Assembly (NCBI RefSeq): GCF_014652815.1
Contig: NZ_BMZN01000001.1
Location: 438,866-502,865 of the forward strand
Direction of reading: 5' to 3'
DNA: 64,000 nt
Source: Alcaligenes pakistanensis
Lineage (GTDB): Bacteria > Pseudomonadota > Gammaproteobacteria > Burkholderiales > Burkholderiaceae_B
The stretch's first letter is position 1. Every line of letters begins with the position of its first letter. A program made the position numbers and the translations under genes. Under the pieces are notes generated by a model. The model did no database searches, was not told where the DNA came from, and saw only the letters and a list, made by a program, of their open reading frames with translations. Shown here in pieces: positions 34,201 to 46,135 of the stretch.

Positions 34201-36444
34201 TTACTGGCTTTCCAGGAAGCTCTTCAACTTATCAGCACGGCTAGGATGACGCAGCTTGCGCAAAGCCTTGGCCTCTATTTGACGAATACGCTCACGCGTT
34301 ACGTCAAACTGCTTACCCACTTCTTCCAGAGTCTGGTCGGTGCTCATCTCGATACCGAAACGCATGCGCAGCACTTTGGCTTCGCGTGGCGTCAAGGAAT
34401 CCAGGACATCCTTCACTACATCGCGCATGGAACCGTGCAAAGCGGAGTCCGAAGGCGAAACAGTGTTGTTGTCCTCGATGAAATCGCCCAAATGGGAATC
34501 GTCATCGTCACCGATAGGCGTTTCCATAGAGATAGGCTCTTTGGCGATCTTCAAGATCTTGCGAACCTTGTCCTCAGGCATGTCCATCTTCTGGGCCAGC
34601 GTTGCGGGATCAGGCTCAACGCCAGTTTCCTGCAAGATCTGACGATTGATACGGTTCATTTTATTGATCGTCTCGATCATGTGAACCGGAATACGAATCG
34701 TGCGGGCCTGGTCAGCAATCGAACGCGTAATGGCCTGACGAATCCACCACGTAGCGTACGTGGAGAATTTGTAGCCGCGACGGTATTCGAACTTGTCCAC
34801 TGCCTTCATCAAACCGATATTGCCTTCCTGAATCAGATCCAGGAACTGCAAGCCACGGTTGGTGTACTTCTTGGCAATAGAGATCACCAGACGCAAGTTG
34901 GCCTCGGTCATTTCGCGCTTGGCTTTACGTGCCTTGGCTTCGCCCGTGGTCATGCGTTTGTTGACTTCTTTCAGGTCCTTCAACGGCAGCACAACACTGG
35001 TTTGCAGGTCGATCAGTTTTTGCTGAACTTCCTGAATCGCAGGGACGTGACGCTCAAGGATGGAGCTGTAGGCATGGTTGCCTGCAACTTCCTGAACCAC
35101 CCATTCCAGATTGGTTTCGTTACCGGGGAAAGCCTTGATGAAGTGCGCACGTGGCATATCAGCACGGTCCACACAGATGTTCAGGATTTCACGCTCGTGC
35201 TGACGCACGATAGCGACCTGTTCACGCATGGTGTCCGCCAGCTTTTCCACCATTTTGGCGGTGAAGCGAATACCCATGAATTCGTTCAGGATGGTTTCTT
35301 GCGCCTGCACATAGCCCTGGCTCTTGTAACCGTCCGTCTCGAAAGACACGCGCATCTTGTCAAACCATTCGCCAATAATGTCGAATTTCTTGAGCGATTT
35401 GTTGCGCAGGTATTCAATCTGTTTGCTGCTCATGCCACCGGCGGGACCTTCGTCCTCATCGTCAGCCGTTACACCGGAACCGGCGTATTCTTCACCATCG
35501 TCGTCAACCAGACCATCGACCACTTCGTCGATCTGCATGACGCCTTCGCGTACACGCTGAACGTAGGCCAGGATCTCGTTAACTGTGGTTGGGCACGCAG
35601 CGATAGCCATCACCATGTGCTTCAAGCCGTCTTCGATACGCTTGGCGATTTCAATTTCGCCTTCGCGGGTCAGCAGTTCTACCGAGCCCATTTCGCGCAT
35701 GTACATACGCACGGGATCAGTGGTGCGACCAAAGTCGGAATCCACCGTGGTCAGTGCAGCTTCGGCTTCGTCCTCGACATCGTCGTCGCTGGATGCCATG
35801 GGCGCGTTATCGCTCATGAGCAAGGTATCAGCGTCGGGAGCCTGGTCGTAGACCGAAATACCCATGTCACTGAAGGTGCCGATAATGCCATCAATGGCTT
35901 CGACATCGACCAGATCGTCAGGCAGATGGTCATTGATTTCGCTGTAGGTCAGGTAACCCCGATCCTTACCCAGCTTAATCAGTGCCTTCAGGCGATTGCG
36001 GCGCGCTTCCTGTTCTTCAGGGCTCAGCTGACCACGTACACCGAATACATCTTTTTCGGCTTTGGCACGCTTGGCACCACGCTTGGCCACTGGCTTGAGA
36101 TCAGGAATGACCTCTTCTTCGCCCATTTCGTCGTCATCGACAAAGTCAATACCGTCGTTATTGGCATTTTTTGCAGGACGTCCACGGCGACCACCGGTAG
36201 CCACTTTAACGGCCGTTTTCTTGGCAGCCGCTTTTTTGGCTACCGTTTTTTTCGCAGCAGCCTTCTTAGCGGCTTTCTTGGCAGGCGCTGCGCCTGGCTC
36301 TCCACTTTCGTGAAGTTCATCGAGCTCTACCGAGCTTGATGCCCCTGATTTTGCTGTCGCGGCCAAGGTTTTCTTAGCAGACCGAGAGACCGTCGTCGAG
36401 GTTTTACCAGTCGTTTGAGTCATATTTTCTTCCATAGACGCCAT
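34201..36444 (-). CDS. rpoD: RNA polymerase primary sigma factor (sigma-70)
   Basis: Housekeeping sigma factor of 747 aa, longer than E. coli RpoD (613). All parts are visible: region 1.1, the acidic non-conserved region with [10 protein letters not shown], region 2 with [20 protein letters not shown] and the -10-binding [17 protein letters not shown], region 3, and region 4.2 with [20 protein letters not shown] for -35 binding. The first 90 residues carry an extra Lys/Ala-rich tract ([12 protein letters not shown] and repeats) resembling histone H1-like tails, seen in other Burkholderiales. Several Met codons open the frame; the first is given. It closes the rpsU-dnaG-rpoD operon, with a probable own promoter just upstream. 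Confidence 0.95.
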   Translation of the reverse strand: MASMEENMTQTTGKTSTTVSRSAKKTLAATAKSGASSSVELDELHESGEPGAAPAKKAAKKAAAKKTVAKKAAAKKTAVKVATGGRRGRPAKNANNDGIDFVDDDEMGEEEVIPDLKPVAKRGAKRAKAEKDVFGVRGQLSPEEQEARRNRLKALIKLGKDRGYLTYSEINDHLPDDLVDVEAIDGIIGTFSDMGISVYDQAPDADTLLMSDNAPMASSDDDVEDEAEAALTTVDSDFGRTTDPVRMYMREMGSVELLTREGEIEIAKRIEDGLKHMVMAIAACPTTVNEILAYVQRVREGVMQIDEVVDGLVDDDGEEYAGSGVTADDEDEGPAGGMSSKQIEYLRNKSLKKFDIIGEWFDKMRVSFETDGYKSQGYVQAQETILNEFMGIRFTAKMVEKLADTMREQVAIVRQHEREILNICVDRADMPRAHFIKAFPGNETNLEWVVQEVAGNHAYSSILERHVPAIQEVQQKLIDLQTSVVLPLKDLKEVNKRMTTGEAKARKAKREMTEANLRLVISIAKKYTNRGLQFLDLIQEGNIGLMKAVDKFEYRRGYKFSTYATWWIRQAITRSIADQARTIRIPVHMIETINKMNRINRQILQETGVEPDPATLAQKMDMPEDKVRKILKIAKEPISMETPIGDDDDSHLGDFIEDNNTVSPSDSALHGSMRDVVKDVLDSLTPREAKVLRMRFGIEMSTDQTLEEVGKQFDVTRERIRQIEAKALRKLRHPSRADKLKSFLESQ

Positions 36445-36461
36445 TTACCCCTGTGGCACTA

Positions 36462-36490
36462 AATATGTAGCCACCGAGTCGTACAGGCAA
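36462..36490 (-). promoter_or_regulatory. Candidate sigma-70 promoter for rpoD
   Basis: On the minus strand TTGCCT (-35), 17 bp, CATATT (-10), four of six matches in each box. The predicted start of transcription falls about 10 bp before the first ATG, so translation might use a later Met. It lies in the 238-bp gap between dnaG and rpoD, which is long for an operon-internal spacer. Confidence 0.4.
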
Positions 36491-36682
36491 GAGCCTGATG
36501 ATGAGCGTGCTTGCTGCCGGCGTGCGCCTGGGCGTGTTGCGCGAGCGAACCCTAAGTTAATTTCATCCCTGGCTCATGGGCTCAAGGCATAAGGTGGTTC
36601 ACAATCCGCTACCCGCCGCATTTGCTCGCGTACCAGTTTTAACCCCCTGGCCAGCTACAAACACAACACATAACCCAATATT

Positions 36683-38686
36683 TTACTTCACTTGCCGAGT
36701 ATAAGCAGCATTCAACAAAGCAATACGGCGTGTCAATTCTTGATAACGCTGACGCTGTTCAGGCTCTTGCAAGCCTGTAGCAATCAGAGCCGACTGCTCT
36801 GCCTTGATCGCATTAAGTTCAATGCGATGCAGCGCATCGCGCCATTCGCCTTGGGGATCGGGCAATTCTTCTTCGCCCAATAGCTCCGTAGCCAGCGACT
36901 CCAATACGGGGGCCAGGTCGGACTCAGGGTCCACAGCCTCCAATAAAGCGCCTGCGTGACGCGCCGAACTGATATTGCTTAAGGCAATCAGCTCTTGCAC
37001 TAATCGTAAGTGGGGACTTTGCGCCAAAATTTCAAGTTGTTGATCGCCCAGCCCGCCCACCAGGGTGGGATGCCCAATTAACAAACGCAGCAATCGCTTG
37101 GCCATAGGGGTGACAGCGCGGCTTCCCCCCAGGACAGCGCGATCGGGCCGCTGACGATTATTCTTACCCTTGCCACGGCCTGCTGCAGGACGTTCCTGCT
37201 GCACGGGTTGAGCATGCCAGTCCGGTTCATCCTGCCAGCCGTCCATAGGCAGGCTGTCAGCAAAAGAACCATCAAAGCCATCCTCAAACGGCTCCATGCC
37301 ATCCGAGGACGGCGCTGGTTGCACAGGAACAGCGGGTCTAGCCACCAAACCATCTTGGGCCGGCGGCGTCTCCACAGCAGGCCGACGTACCGGCTCTACC
37401 GTGCTCAAACGTTGCGCCAGCTCATCAGGAGTCAACAGCACCATGCGGGCAAATTCATGCTGAATCTGCACCTTCAAGGTACTATCGGCCAATTCCAACA
37501 GCAAAGGCAAAGCTTCGTGCACGCAAGCGGCACGGCCTTCGGCCTCGTCCATACGGTGACGAGCAGCCAGCTCGTCCAGGAAAAAGCGCGATAAAGCAGC
37601 CGCTTCCTGGGCCTGTTCGCGAAACGCTGCAGCACCGTGTTCACGCACAAAGGAGTCCGGATCGTGATTATCCGCCAGAAACATAAAGCGAATCGACACA
37701 TCATCACGGACCAGCGGCAAGCAGGTATTGAGCGCACGCCACGCGGCCTTGCGCCCTGCCCCGTCACCATCAAAACAAAACACCAGCCGGTCGCTGGCGC
37801 GCATTAATTTGGTAATGTGATATTCAGTGGTCGCGGTGCCTAAAGTTGCCACGGCATTGTGCAAACCATGTTGCGACAAAGCCACCACGTCCATATAACC
37901 TTCGACAACCAGGACAAAGCCTTCTTTGCGTATGCCCTGACGTCCTTCCCACAGGCCATACAACTCATGGCCTTTGGAAAACAGCGTCGTTTCGGGTGAA
38001 TTCAGGTACTTGGGCTCGCCCTTTTCGACCAGACGGCCACCAAAGCCAATAATGTGGCCTTTGTTGCTGCGGATCGGAAACATGACGCGCGAACGAAAGC
38101 GGTCGTAGCGACGACCATCCTCGGACTCGATGACCAAGCCTGACTCAACCAGTTGCTTGTCTTCGTACTGCGGGAAAACAGCGGAAAGCCCACGTCGCTC
38201 CGTGCCTGTCCAGCCTAAGCCGAAGCGGGCAGCCGTCTCCCCGTCCAAGCCACGACGTTTTAAATAGTCGATAGCAATGGGGGACTGTTTTAGCTGACGT
38301 AGGTAATGCCCCTGGGCCGTCTCAAGAATGAGATGCTGGCGCGATAGTTCGTCTTTACGACGCGCATCGGCAGCACGTTGGCGTGGGGTTCGATCTGCTT
38401 CGGGTACAGTCATCCCGACGGAGCCAGCCAAGCTGCGCACCGCCTCAGGGAATGAAGCCCCTGTGTGTTCCATCAGGAACGAGATAGCCGATCCGTGAGC
38501 GCCACAACCGAAGCAATGATAAAACTGCTTGGTGGGACTGACTGTAAACGATGGGGATTTTTCGTTGTGAAAAGGGCACAGGCCAAGCAAGTTGGCCCCG
38601 CCTTTACGCAACTGCACATACCGCCCGACGACATCTACGACATCGACACGGGCGAGCAGTTCCTGAACAAAAGATTCAGGGATCAA
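36683..38686 (-). CDS. dnaG: DNA primase
   Basis: A 667-aa primase that makes RNA primers at the replication fork. The N-terminal zinc domain has [11 protein letters not shown] and FGCG near residues 37-62 (CHC2 type). The catalytic core with TOPRIM motifs follows: [15 protein letters not shown] near residue 265 and [13 protein letters not shown] near residue 305. The C-terminal third, including a Pro/Gly-rich linker near residues 440-530 and the helicase-binding domain, contacts DnaB. Its ATG overlaps the rpsU stop by 4 bp, giving the classic macromolecular-synthesis operon. Confidence 0.95.
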   Translation of the reverse strand: MIPESFVQELLARVDVVDVVGRYVQLRKGGANLLGLCPFHNEKSPSFTVSPTKQFYHCFGCGAHGSAISFLMEHTGASFPEAVRSLAGSVGMTVPEADRTPRQRAADARRKDELSRQHLILETAQGHYLRQLKQSPIAIDYLKRRGLDGETAARFGLGWTGTERRGLSAVFPQYEDKQLVESGLVIESEDGRRYDRFRSRVMFPIRSNKGHIIGFGGRLVEKGEPKYLNSPETTLFSKGHELYGLWEGRQGIRKEGFVLVVEGYMDVVALSQHGLHNAVATLGTATTEYHITKLMRASDRLVFCFDGDGAGRKAAWRALNTCLPLVRDDVSIRFMFLADNHDPDSFVREHGAAAFREQAQEAAALSRFFLDELAARHRMDEAEGRAACVHEALPLLLELADSTLKVQIQHEFARMVLLTPDELAQRLSTVEPVRRPAVETPPAQDGLVARPAVPVQPAPSSDGMEPFEDGFDGSFADSLPMDGWQDEPDWHAQPVQQERPAAGRGKGKNNRQRPDRAVLGGSRAVTPMAKRLLRLLIGHPTLVGGLGDQQLEILAQSPHLRLVQELIALSNISSARHAGALLEAVDPESDLAPVLESLATELLGEEELPDPQGEWRDALHRIELNAIKAEQSALIATGLQEPEQRQRYQELTRRIALLNAAYTRQVK

Positions 38687-38895
38687 TACAAGCGTGGAGG
38701 CAGTTGCTGGCTGCGGATGCGTTTGTAGTGACGCTTCACGGCGGCAGCGTGCTTGCGCTTGCGCTCAGCCGTTGGCTTTTCGTAGAATTCGCGCGAACGC
38801 AGCTCGGTCAACAGACCAGTTTTTTCAATAGTGCGTTTGAAGCGGCGCAGAGCAACTTCAAAGGGTTCGTTTTCTTTCAGGCGAACAATGGACAT
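38683..38895 (-). CDS. rpsU: 30S ribosomal protein S21
   Basis: A 70-aa basic protein, full length for S21: [20 protein letters not shown] at the start, then [18 protein letters not shown] and a Lys/Arg-rich tail. S21 sits on the platform of the small subunit and helps initiation. It heads the rpsU-dnaG-rpoD operon. Upstream is an intergenic region with a long-armed inverted repeat. Confidence 0.96.
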   Translation of the reverse strand: MSIVRLKENEPFEVALRRFKRTIEKTGLLTELRSREFYEKPTAERKRKHAAAVKRHYKRIRSQQLPPRLY

Positions 38896-38934
38896 GTAAT
38901 CCCTGACCTTTGTAAATAAAGAGTTAGCGTAACA

Positions 38935-38995
38935 GATAGCCCATTATGGTAGCACGATTGCAGGCATACACCAAGCAAGGCGCAAATGGGCTATC
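38935..38995. repeat. Perfect 10-bp inverted repeat upstream of rpsU
   Basis: GATAGCCCAT (38935-38944) and ATGGGCTATC (38986-38995) are exact reverse complements with 41 bp between them. They lie between the phosphoribosyltransferase stop and rpsU, a region that should hold the rpsU promoter. Either a long hairpin ending the upstream transcript or a pair of operator half-sites is possible; no T tract follows on the minus strand. Confidence 0.4.
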
Positions 38996-39018
38996 CACCA
39001 AGTGTCTGAAGCCAGCGA

Positions 39019-39564
39019 TCAAGCCTGGCCAGTACCCTTGCGGATCCAGGCATCCAGCTGATGAGGGCGAATGCTATCGTAGTCCTCAAAAGGCTGATGA
39101 ATCCAGGGATTTGTGGGCAACTTGGACACGTAATAGTCTGGGTCGACTTGTGCGTGGCCTTTCCACCACAAAACAGCTGTTTTCAGCTCTGTGATCGCGG
39201 GGAACTGCGCGCGCAGGTGATCGCGCACACGCATAAAAGTCTTGCCCGTATCGACCATGTCATCAACCAGCAGCACATTACCATCCAGGGTGCCACGAGT
39301 AATGGTGATGTATTGCGCAATATCCAGATCACCCTGTTCGGTACCGGCGGCTTCTCGATAGCTGCTGGTGGCCAAAATGCCCAGGGGAACATCATAGATA
39401 CGCGAAATAACGTCTCCCACTCTCATGCCGCCTCGTGCCAGGCAAACAATTTTGTCGAATTTCCAACCTGACTCGTGAATGCTCAGGGCCAATGTTTCAA
39501 TCAGACGATTGTATTGTTCCCAGGAAACCCATTCATCAGTATCGCTATTTGGGGGCAGACTCAT
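39019..39564 (-). CDS. Purine phosphoribosyltransferase (hypoxanthine/xanthine-guanine type)
   Basis: A 181-aa type I phosphoribosyltransferase. The PRPP-binding loop is VLLVDDMVDTGKTF near residue 95, preceded by the hydrophobic core IVCLARGGMRVGD near residue 40. It should attach a purine base to PRPP to salvage it as a nucleotide; the base preference cannot be read with certainty. Placement directly downstream of purA (adenylosuccinate synthetase) fits purine metabolism. The ATG at 39564 gives MSLPPNSDTD and the usual length; the frame is open to 39651. Confidence 0.85.
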   Translation of the reverse strand: MSLPPNSDTDEWVSWEQYNRLIETLALSIHESGWKFDKIVCLARGGMRVGDVISRIYDVPLGILATSSYREAAGTEQGDLDIAQYITITRGTLDGNVLLVDDMVDTGKTFMRVRDHLRAQFPAITELKTAVLWWKGHAQVDPDYYVSKLPTNPWIHQPFEDYDSIRPHQLDAWIRKGTGQA

Positions 39565-39718
39565 ATGTATTCCAGATATAAATGCAATAGCTGCGCCTTT
39601 CATACCGGTAAAACAAGAGTCTGGTAGGCCGCGCAGCATCCAGAACGACAAAGCGGCCCTTCAGGCCGCTCTGTACGCACCGTACAACGGTGCAAGGCAT
39701 TATAACGCGAGAATGCGC

Positions 39719-42246
<2,528 letters not shown>

Positions 42247-42285
42247 ACTCGTGCCTCGGACTACTTATAAACGAAAGTTCCAGCC

Positions 42286-42326
42286 AAACAAAAAGCGACT
42301 TGGGGCTTGTAAGCCGCCCAAGTCGC
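42286..42326 (-). terminator. Intrinsic terminator between hflC and hisZ
   Basis: On the minus strand GCGACTTGGG, an inner GGC/GCC helix and CCCAAGTCGC are followed by TTTTTGTTT. It ends the hfq-hflX-hflK-hflC transcript 40 bp before hisZ, implying a hisZ promoter within the hairpin region or partial read-through. Confidence 0.8.
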
Positions 42327-42369
42327 GTGCGAAGTGGTGTTAGTAACTTACACGCTAGTATAAACGATC

Positions 42370-42398
42370 AAGGCCGCAGGTGGAACACCTGCGGCCTT
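42370..42398. repeat. Perfect 12-bp hairpin just past hflC
   Basis: AAGGCCGCAGGT and ACCTGCGGCCTT are exact reverse complements around a 5-nt loop. It begins 17 bp past the hflC stop and lies 44 bp before the intrinsic terminator. It lacks a T tract and may protect the hfl mRNA 3' end or act as a pause. Confidence 0.6.
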
Positions 42399-42415
42399 AA
42401 GTTCTCTAGCGTTGA

Positions 42416-43306
42416 TCAGTTAGCAGCAGGTGCTGCTGGTGATCCTTGCTTGCCCCAGTACTTGAAGAAATCAGAGTCGGGACTGATGACCAATGTATCG
42501 GTCTGCTGACTGAAGGCACTGCGGTAGGCTTCCAGACTGCGATAGAAACGGTAGAACTCGGGGTTCTTGCCATAGCCTTCGGAGTAGATCGCTGCGGCTT
42601 CACCATCGCCCTTACCACGAATTGCCTGCGCTTCGGCATAAGCCTCGGCCAGCAACTCTTCGCGCTGACGCTCGGCCTCGGCACGAATGCGCTCGCTTTC
42701 AGCAGCACCGGTTGCACGCAAACGGTTCGCTTCTTGCGTACGCTCGGCTTCCATACGACGGTAGACCGATTCCGAAATTTCGGGAGCAAAATCGATACGA
42801 CGCAAACGCACATCGATCACTTCCACACCCAAAGGACGGGCTCGGGCTTCTACAGCTGTTAACACTTCGCGCATGATGGCGTCACGTTCGGTCGACACCA
42901 CCTCTTTCACAGTACGCACGTTGACCGATGCGTTCAGGGCGTCACGAATCTGGGCTTGCAAACGCTCGACAGCACCACGGTCTGTAGAACCGAATGTCAC
43001 GTAAAACAAGCGTGGATCAGCAATACGCCATTTGACGTAGGAGTCGATCAGCAAGTTTTTCTTTTCAGCAGTCTGAATACGCTCGGGGTCCTTGGTTTCA
43101 ATCGTCTGCAGACGTTTGTCCAAGAACACGACGTTTTCAAACGGCGGAGGCAGTTTGAAATACAAGCCGGGCGTGGTGATCGTGCCACGCACCTCACCCA
43201 GTGCAAAAACCAGAGCAGCATCACGCTCACGCACGATGAATACGGAAGACAGCAGCAGACCGACAATTACCGCCAGGGCCACTAGAGCAGGAAATAAACG
43301 TTGCAT
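42416..43306 (-). CDS. hflC: Protease modulator HflC
   Basis: A 296-aa SPFH/prohibitin-domain protein with one N-terminal membrane helix (FPALVALAVIVGLLLSSVFIV) and a large periplasmic part. It forms, with HflK, the ring around the FtsH protease that limits access of membrane substrates. The SPFH domain includes YFKLPPPFENVVFLDKR near residue 53, and a long charged helix ERTQEANRLRATGAAESERI near residue 183. The ATG at 43306 follows AGGAGA; a TTG codon one position upstream is in frame. It follows hflK after 9 bp. Confidence 0.94.
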   Translation of the reverse strand: MQRLFPALVALAVIVGLLLSSVFIVRERDAALVFALGEVRGTITTPGLYFKLPPPFENVVFLDKRLQTIETKDPERIQTAEKKNLLIDSYVKWRIADPRLFYVTFGSTDRGAVERLQAQIRDALNASVNVRTVKEVVSTERDAIMREVLTAVEARARPLGVEVIDVRLRRIDFAPEISESVYRRMEAERTQEANRLRATGAAESERIRAEAERQREELLAEAYAEAQAIRGKGDGEAAAIYSEGYGKNPEFYRFYRSLEAYRSAFSQQTDTLVISPDSDFFKYWGKQGSPAAPAAN

Positions 43307-43315
43307 CAAGCTCTC

Positions 43316-44632
43316 CTAGCGTGCGTATGGGGAATAAGGACTGACCAAAGAGCCCAGCGAGGTATCCAGGTTAGCTGGATTGGCTGGCGCAGGCGCTTTG
43401 GGGACCGCAGCCGGAGCTGGACGGCTGACTTGTCCTTGAGAGGCGGCTGTTGTGACAGGAGCGGAAGGCTCCATATCAGCCCGGCTGCCAACCTGACGCA
43501 CGATCTTGTCCAAAGGCAGATAGATCATGTTGTTATCGCTACGTGTATCGACCAATACCTTGCTAGTGCTTTCCAGGATTTCCTGAATCGTAGCCAAATA
43601 CATACGATCCCGAGTTACACCAGGAGCCTTCACGTATTCAGCTTCAACACTGCCAAATCGCGCGGTATCACCCTTGGCGTCACCCAATACACGAGCCTTA
43701 TAACCTTCCGACTCCTGCATCATGCGGGCAACTTGACCGGCGGCTTCTGGCAACACCTTGTTGGCATAAGCCTGACCTTCATTGATCTGACGCTCACGAT
43801 CCTGACCAGCCTTGACGGCATCATCAAATGCGGCCTGAACCTGCTCGGGCGGCTGCACGTTCTGAATAGCGACGGTACTGATCTGGATACCTGTGCGATA
43901 GCGGTCCAGAATGGACTGGGCCAACTGCTGCACATCCACAGCGATCTGGGTACGGCCGGAATACAGCACCGAATCCATAGGCTGCTTACCCACGACTTCA
44001 CGCATGGCGGTTTCTGCCGCCTGACGGACTGACTCGTCGGGATTATTGGTATTGAACAGGTAATCCGGTGCGCCAGTAGGCAAGAGGCGGTACTGAACCA
44101 CATACTGCATATCGACGATGTTCTCGTCGGTGGTCAGCATCAGGGACTCAGGCAATACCTTATTGCGTGCGCTGCCCCGAAAGCCCACCTCAAAGGTACG
44201 CAGCTGGGAAATATTGACCGTTTGGTGATCCTCGATAGGAGCAGGCCAGCGCCATTGCAGACCGGGGTTCAGGGTTTTTGTGTATTCGCCAAAGCGAGTC
44301 ACCACAGCCACCTGACCTTCTTGCACGATGGTAAAGCCGCTAGCCATCCAAAGGCCTACCGCCACCACACCGCCAATAACCAGCAGCTTGGGCGAACCCT
44401 TAGGAAGAGATGGGCCGCTGCTGCCACCAGGAGGCATGCCACCGGGAGGGGAACGACGTCCCTTCTTGCCGAATAAAGATCCCAAGCGACTGTTGAAGTC
44501 ACGCCATACCTCGTCGAGGTCAGGCGGGCCATCTTGTTTCTCGGGGCGGCGAGGTGGCTCAGAACCGTTTTTGCCACTGTCTCGTCCCCAACCGGGATCA
44601 TTGAGATTGAATATTTTATTGTTCAGACGCAT
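43316..44632 (-). CDS. hflK: FtsH protease activity modulator HflK
   Basis: A 438-aa partner of HflC. The Gly/Pro-rich cytoplasmic N-terminus starts MRLNNKIFNLNDPGWG and runs to about residue 85; a membrane helix (LLVIGGVVAVGLWMASGF) follows, then the SPFH domain with GLQWRWPAPIEDHQTVN near residue 125 and a C-terminal Pro/Ala-rich tail. The ATG lies inside the 3' end of hflX (17-bp overlap), so the two are coupled. Confidence 0.94.
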   Translation of the reverse strand: MRLNNKIFNLNDPGWGRDSGKNGSEPPRRPEKQDGPPDLDEVWRDFNSRLGSLFGKKGRRSPPGGMPPGGSSGPSLPKGSPKLLVIGGVVAVGLWMASGFTIVQEGQVAVVTRFGEYTKTLNPGLQWRWPAPIEDHQTVNISQLRTFEVGFRGSARNKVLPESLMLTTDENIVDMQYVVQYRLLPTGAPDYLFNTNNPDESVRQAAETAMREVVGKQPMDSVLYSGRTQIAVDVQQLAQSILDRYRTGIQISTVAIQNVQPPEQVQAAFDDAVKAGQDRERQINEGQAYANKVLPEAAGQVARMMQESEGYKARVLGDAKGDTARFGSVEAEYVKAPGVTRDRMYLATIQEILESTSKVLVDTRSDNNMIYLPLDKIVRQVGSRADMEPSAPVTTAASQGQVSRPAPAAVPKAPAPANPANLDTSLGSLVSPYSPYAR

Positions 44633-45704
44633 TGTTTTCCGCGAAATGACCTGATTCGACGATTGCTGTACGCAATCCATCCAATCCGATGCGCTCTAAA
44701 GCGCTAACAAAGACTCGGGCAATAGTACCATGTTCGTCTCGCTCTACCCGTGGCTCGTAGCCTGCCTGGTCAATTTTGTTATAGACCAGAATGCGAGGTA
44801 TTTCATGGGCCCCGATGTCCTCCAGAACCTTATGAACTTCGGCGATTTGCTCATCGCGCTGGGGGTTGGCCGCATCGACCACATGCAGCAACAAATCTGC
44901 ATGTACCGTCTCTTCCAGAGTAGCCCGAAAAGCGGCGATCAAGGTGGGTGGCAATTCACGGATAAAACCAACGGTATCCGAAACCACGACCTGCCCTGCC
45001 CCTTCTATCCAGATACGACGCGTGGTGGTATCCAAGGTAGCAAAGAGTTGGTCTGCCGCATACGCGTCAGCCCGTGTCAGTGCATTGAACAAGGTGGATT
45101 TGCCCGTATTGGTATAGCCCACCAGCGACACTGACAACGTGCCGCTGCGTGTACGTGCCCGACGTTGGGTGCTGCGCTGACGCTGCACCTTGGCCAGACG
45201 TTCGCGCAGGGTACGGACCTTGTCGCCAATCATGCGACGGTCCATTTCCAGCTGCGATTCACCCGGCCCGCGCATCCCGATACCGCCTTTTTGACGCTCC
45301 AGGTGAGACCACATCCGGGTCAAGCGGGAGGTCAGATGCTGCAACTGAGCCAGCTCGACCTGTAATTTGCCTTCGTGGCTTTGCGCACGCAAGGCAAAAA
45401 TATCCAGAATCAGGGCAACCCGATCGACCACCCGAAGCTCCAGCTTGCGCTCCAGGTTACGCTGCTGAGCAGGGCTCAAGGCGTGGTCAAACAGCACCAC
45501 CTCAGCCTCCAAGGCTTTCGCCAGGGCGACAGCCTCGTCCAGCTTGCCTGTGCCGATATAGTAGGCCGCATCCGGCCGAGACCGACGTACGACCATCAGC
45601 TCAACAATTTGGGCGCCAGCACCTTCAGCCAGCATAACGAACTCTTCGGCGTGAGCCTTGTAGTCCAGCTCGCCCATATCCACACTAATAACCAGTGCCT
45701 TCAA
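44616..45704 (-). CDS. hflX: Ribosome-associated GTPase HflX
   Basis: A 362-aa GTPase that splits stalled ribosomes, notably after heat stress. The N-terminal HflX domain contains GTGKLDEAVALAKAL near residue 51 and the glycine-rich GGIGMRGPGESQLEMDRRM near residue 140. The G domain has SLVGYTNTGKSTL (P-loop) near residue 194, DTVGF and NKID. The first frame start is a GTG at 45734 lying inside a terminator-like hairpin. I prefer TTG at 45704 because GGAG sits seven bases upstream and the protein then begins at the conserved KALVISVDM. Confidence 0.92.
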   Translation of the reverse strand: MKALVISVDMGELDYKAHAEEFVMLAEGAGAQIVELMVVRRSRPDAAYYIGTGKLDEAVALAKALEAEVVLFDHALSPAQQRNLERKLELRVVDRVALILDIFALRAQSHEGKLQVELAQLQHLTSRLTRMWSHLERQKGGIGMRGPGESQLEMDRRMIGDKVRTLRERLAKVQRQRSTQRRARTRSGTLSVSLVGYTNTGKSTLFNALTRADAYAADQLFATLDTTTRRIWIEGAGQVVVSDTVGFIRELPPTLIAAFRATLEETVHADLLLHVVDAANPQRDEQIAEVHKVLEDIGAHEIPRILVYNKIDQAGYEPRVERDEHGTIARVFVSALERIGLDGLRTAIVESGHFAENNASEQ

Positions 45705-45720
45705 CGCTTGCTCCAGAAAC

Positions 45721-45756
45721 AAAGACCCGCCCACGGGTACCGCGAGACGGGTCTTT
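45721..45756 (-). terminator. Terminator or attenuator between hfq and hflX
   Basis: On the minus strand AAAGACCCG pairs with CGGGTCTTT around an 18-nt loop and is followed by GTTTC. It stands 27 bp after the hfq stop and just before the hflX start, where partial termination would give more Hfq than HflX. Confidence 0.6.
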
Positions 45757-45782
45757 CAGAGTACAAAGAACTGGGTGAGGAT

Positions 45783-46019
45783 TTATTCAGCCTGCTCATC
45801 CGCAGCCAAAGTAACAGGGCGTGCAGGAACGACGGTAGAGATCGCGTGCTTATACACCATTTGAGTGACTGTATTGCGCAGCAGCACGACATACTGATCG
45901 AAGGATTCAATCTGACCTTGCAGCTTGATGCCGTTGACCAGGTAGATCGACACAGGGATATGTTCCTTGCGCAGCGCGTTCAAAAACGGGTCTTGTAGAA
46001 TTTGCCCTTTATTGCTCAT
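45783..46019 (-). CDS. hfq: RNA chaperone Hfq
   Basis: A 78-aa Sm-like protein that forms hexameric rings and pairs small RNAs with mRNAs. It opens [19 protein letters not shown], has the Sm1 core [20 protein letters not shown] and the Sm2 signature with YKHAIST near residue 56. The C-terminal tail is short and slightly acidic. It heads the hfq-hflX-hflK-hflC group and lies 116 bp after hisC; that gap may contain its own promoter. Confidence 0.97.
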   Translation of the reverse strand: MSNKGQILQDPFLNALRKEHIPVSIYLVNGIKLQGQIESFDQYVVLLRNTVTQMVYKHAISTVVPARPVTLAADEQAE

Positions 46020-46135
46020 TGGTGAGGCTCCGGTTATGTTGTTTTTCCAGAAATGGAAGCGAATCCCACTACTTTACCGGGTTTTCCCTGAATCCGCACG
46101 TTCCAAACTGGAGATATTTATCTAATAGGTGTATA

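Noticed and set aside
34246-36339. A 697-codon open frame on the plus strand opposite rpoD
   Set aside because: It is the antisense shadow of a high-GC conserved gene; it has no ribosome-binding site or recognisable domain, and rpoD explains the region fully.
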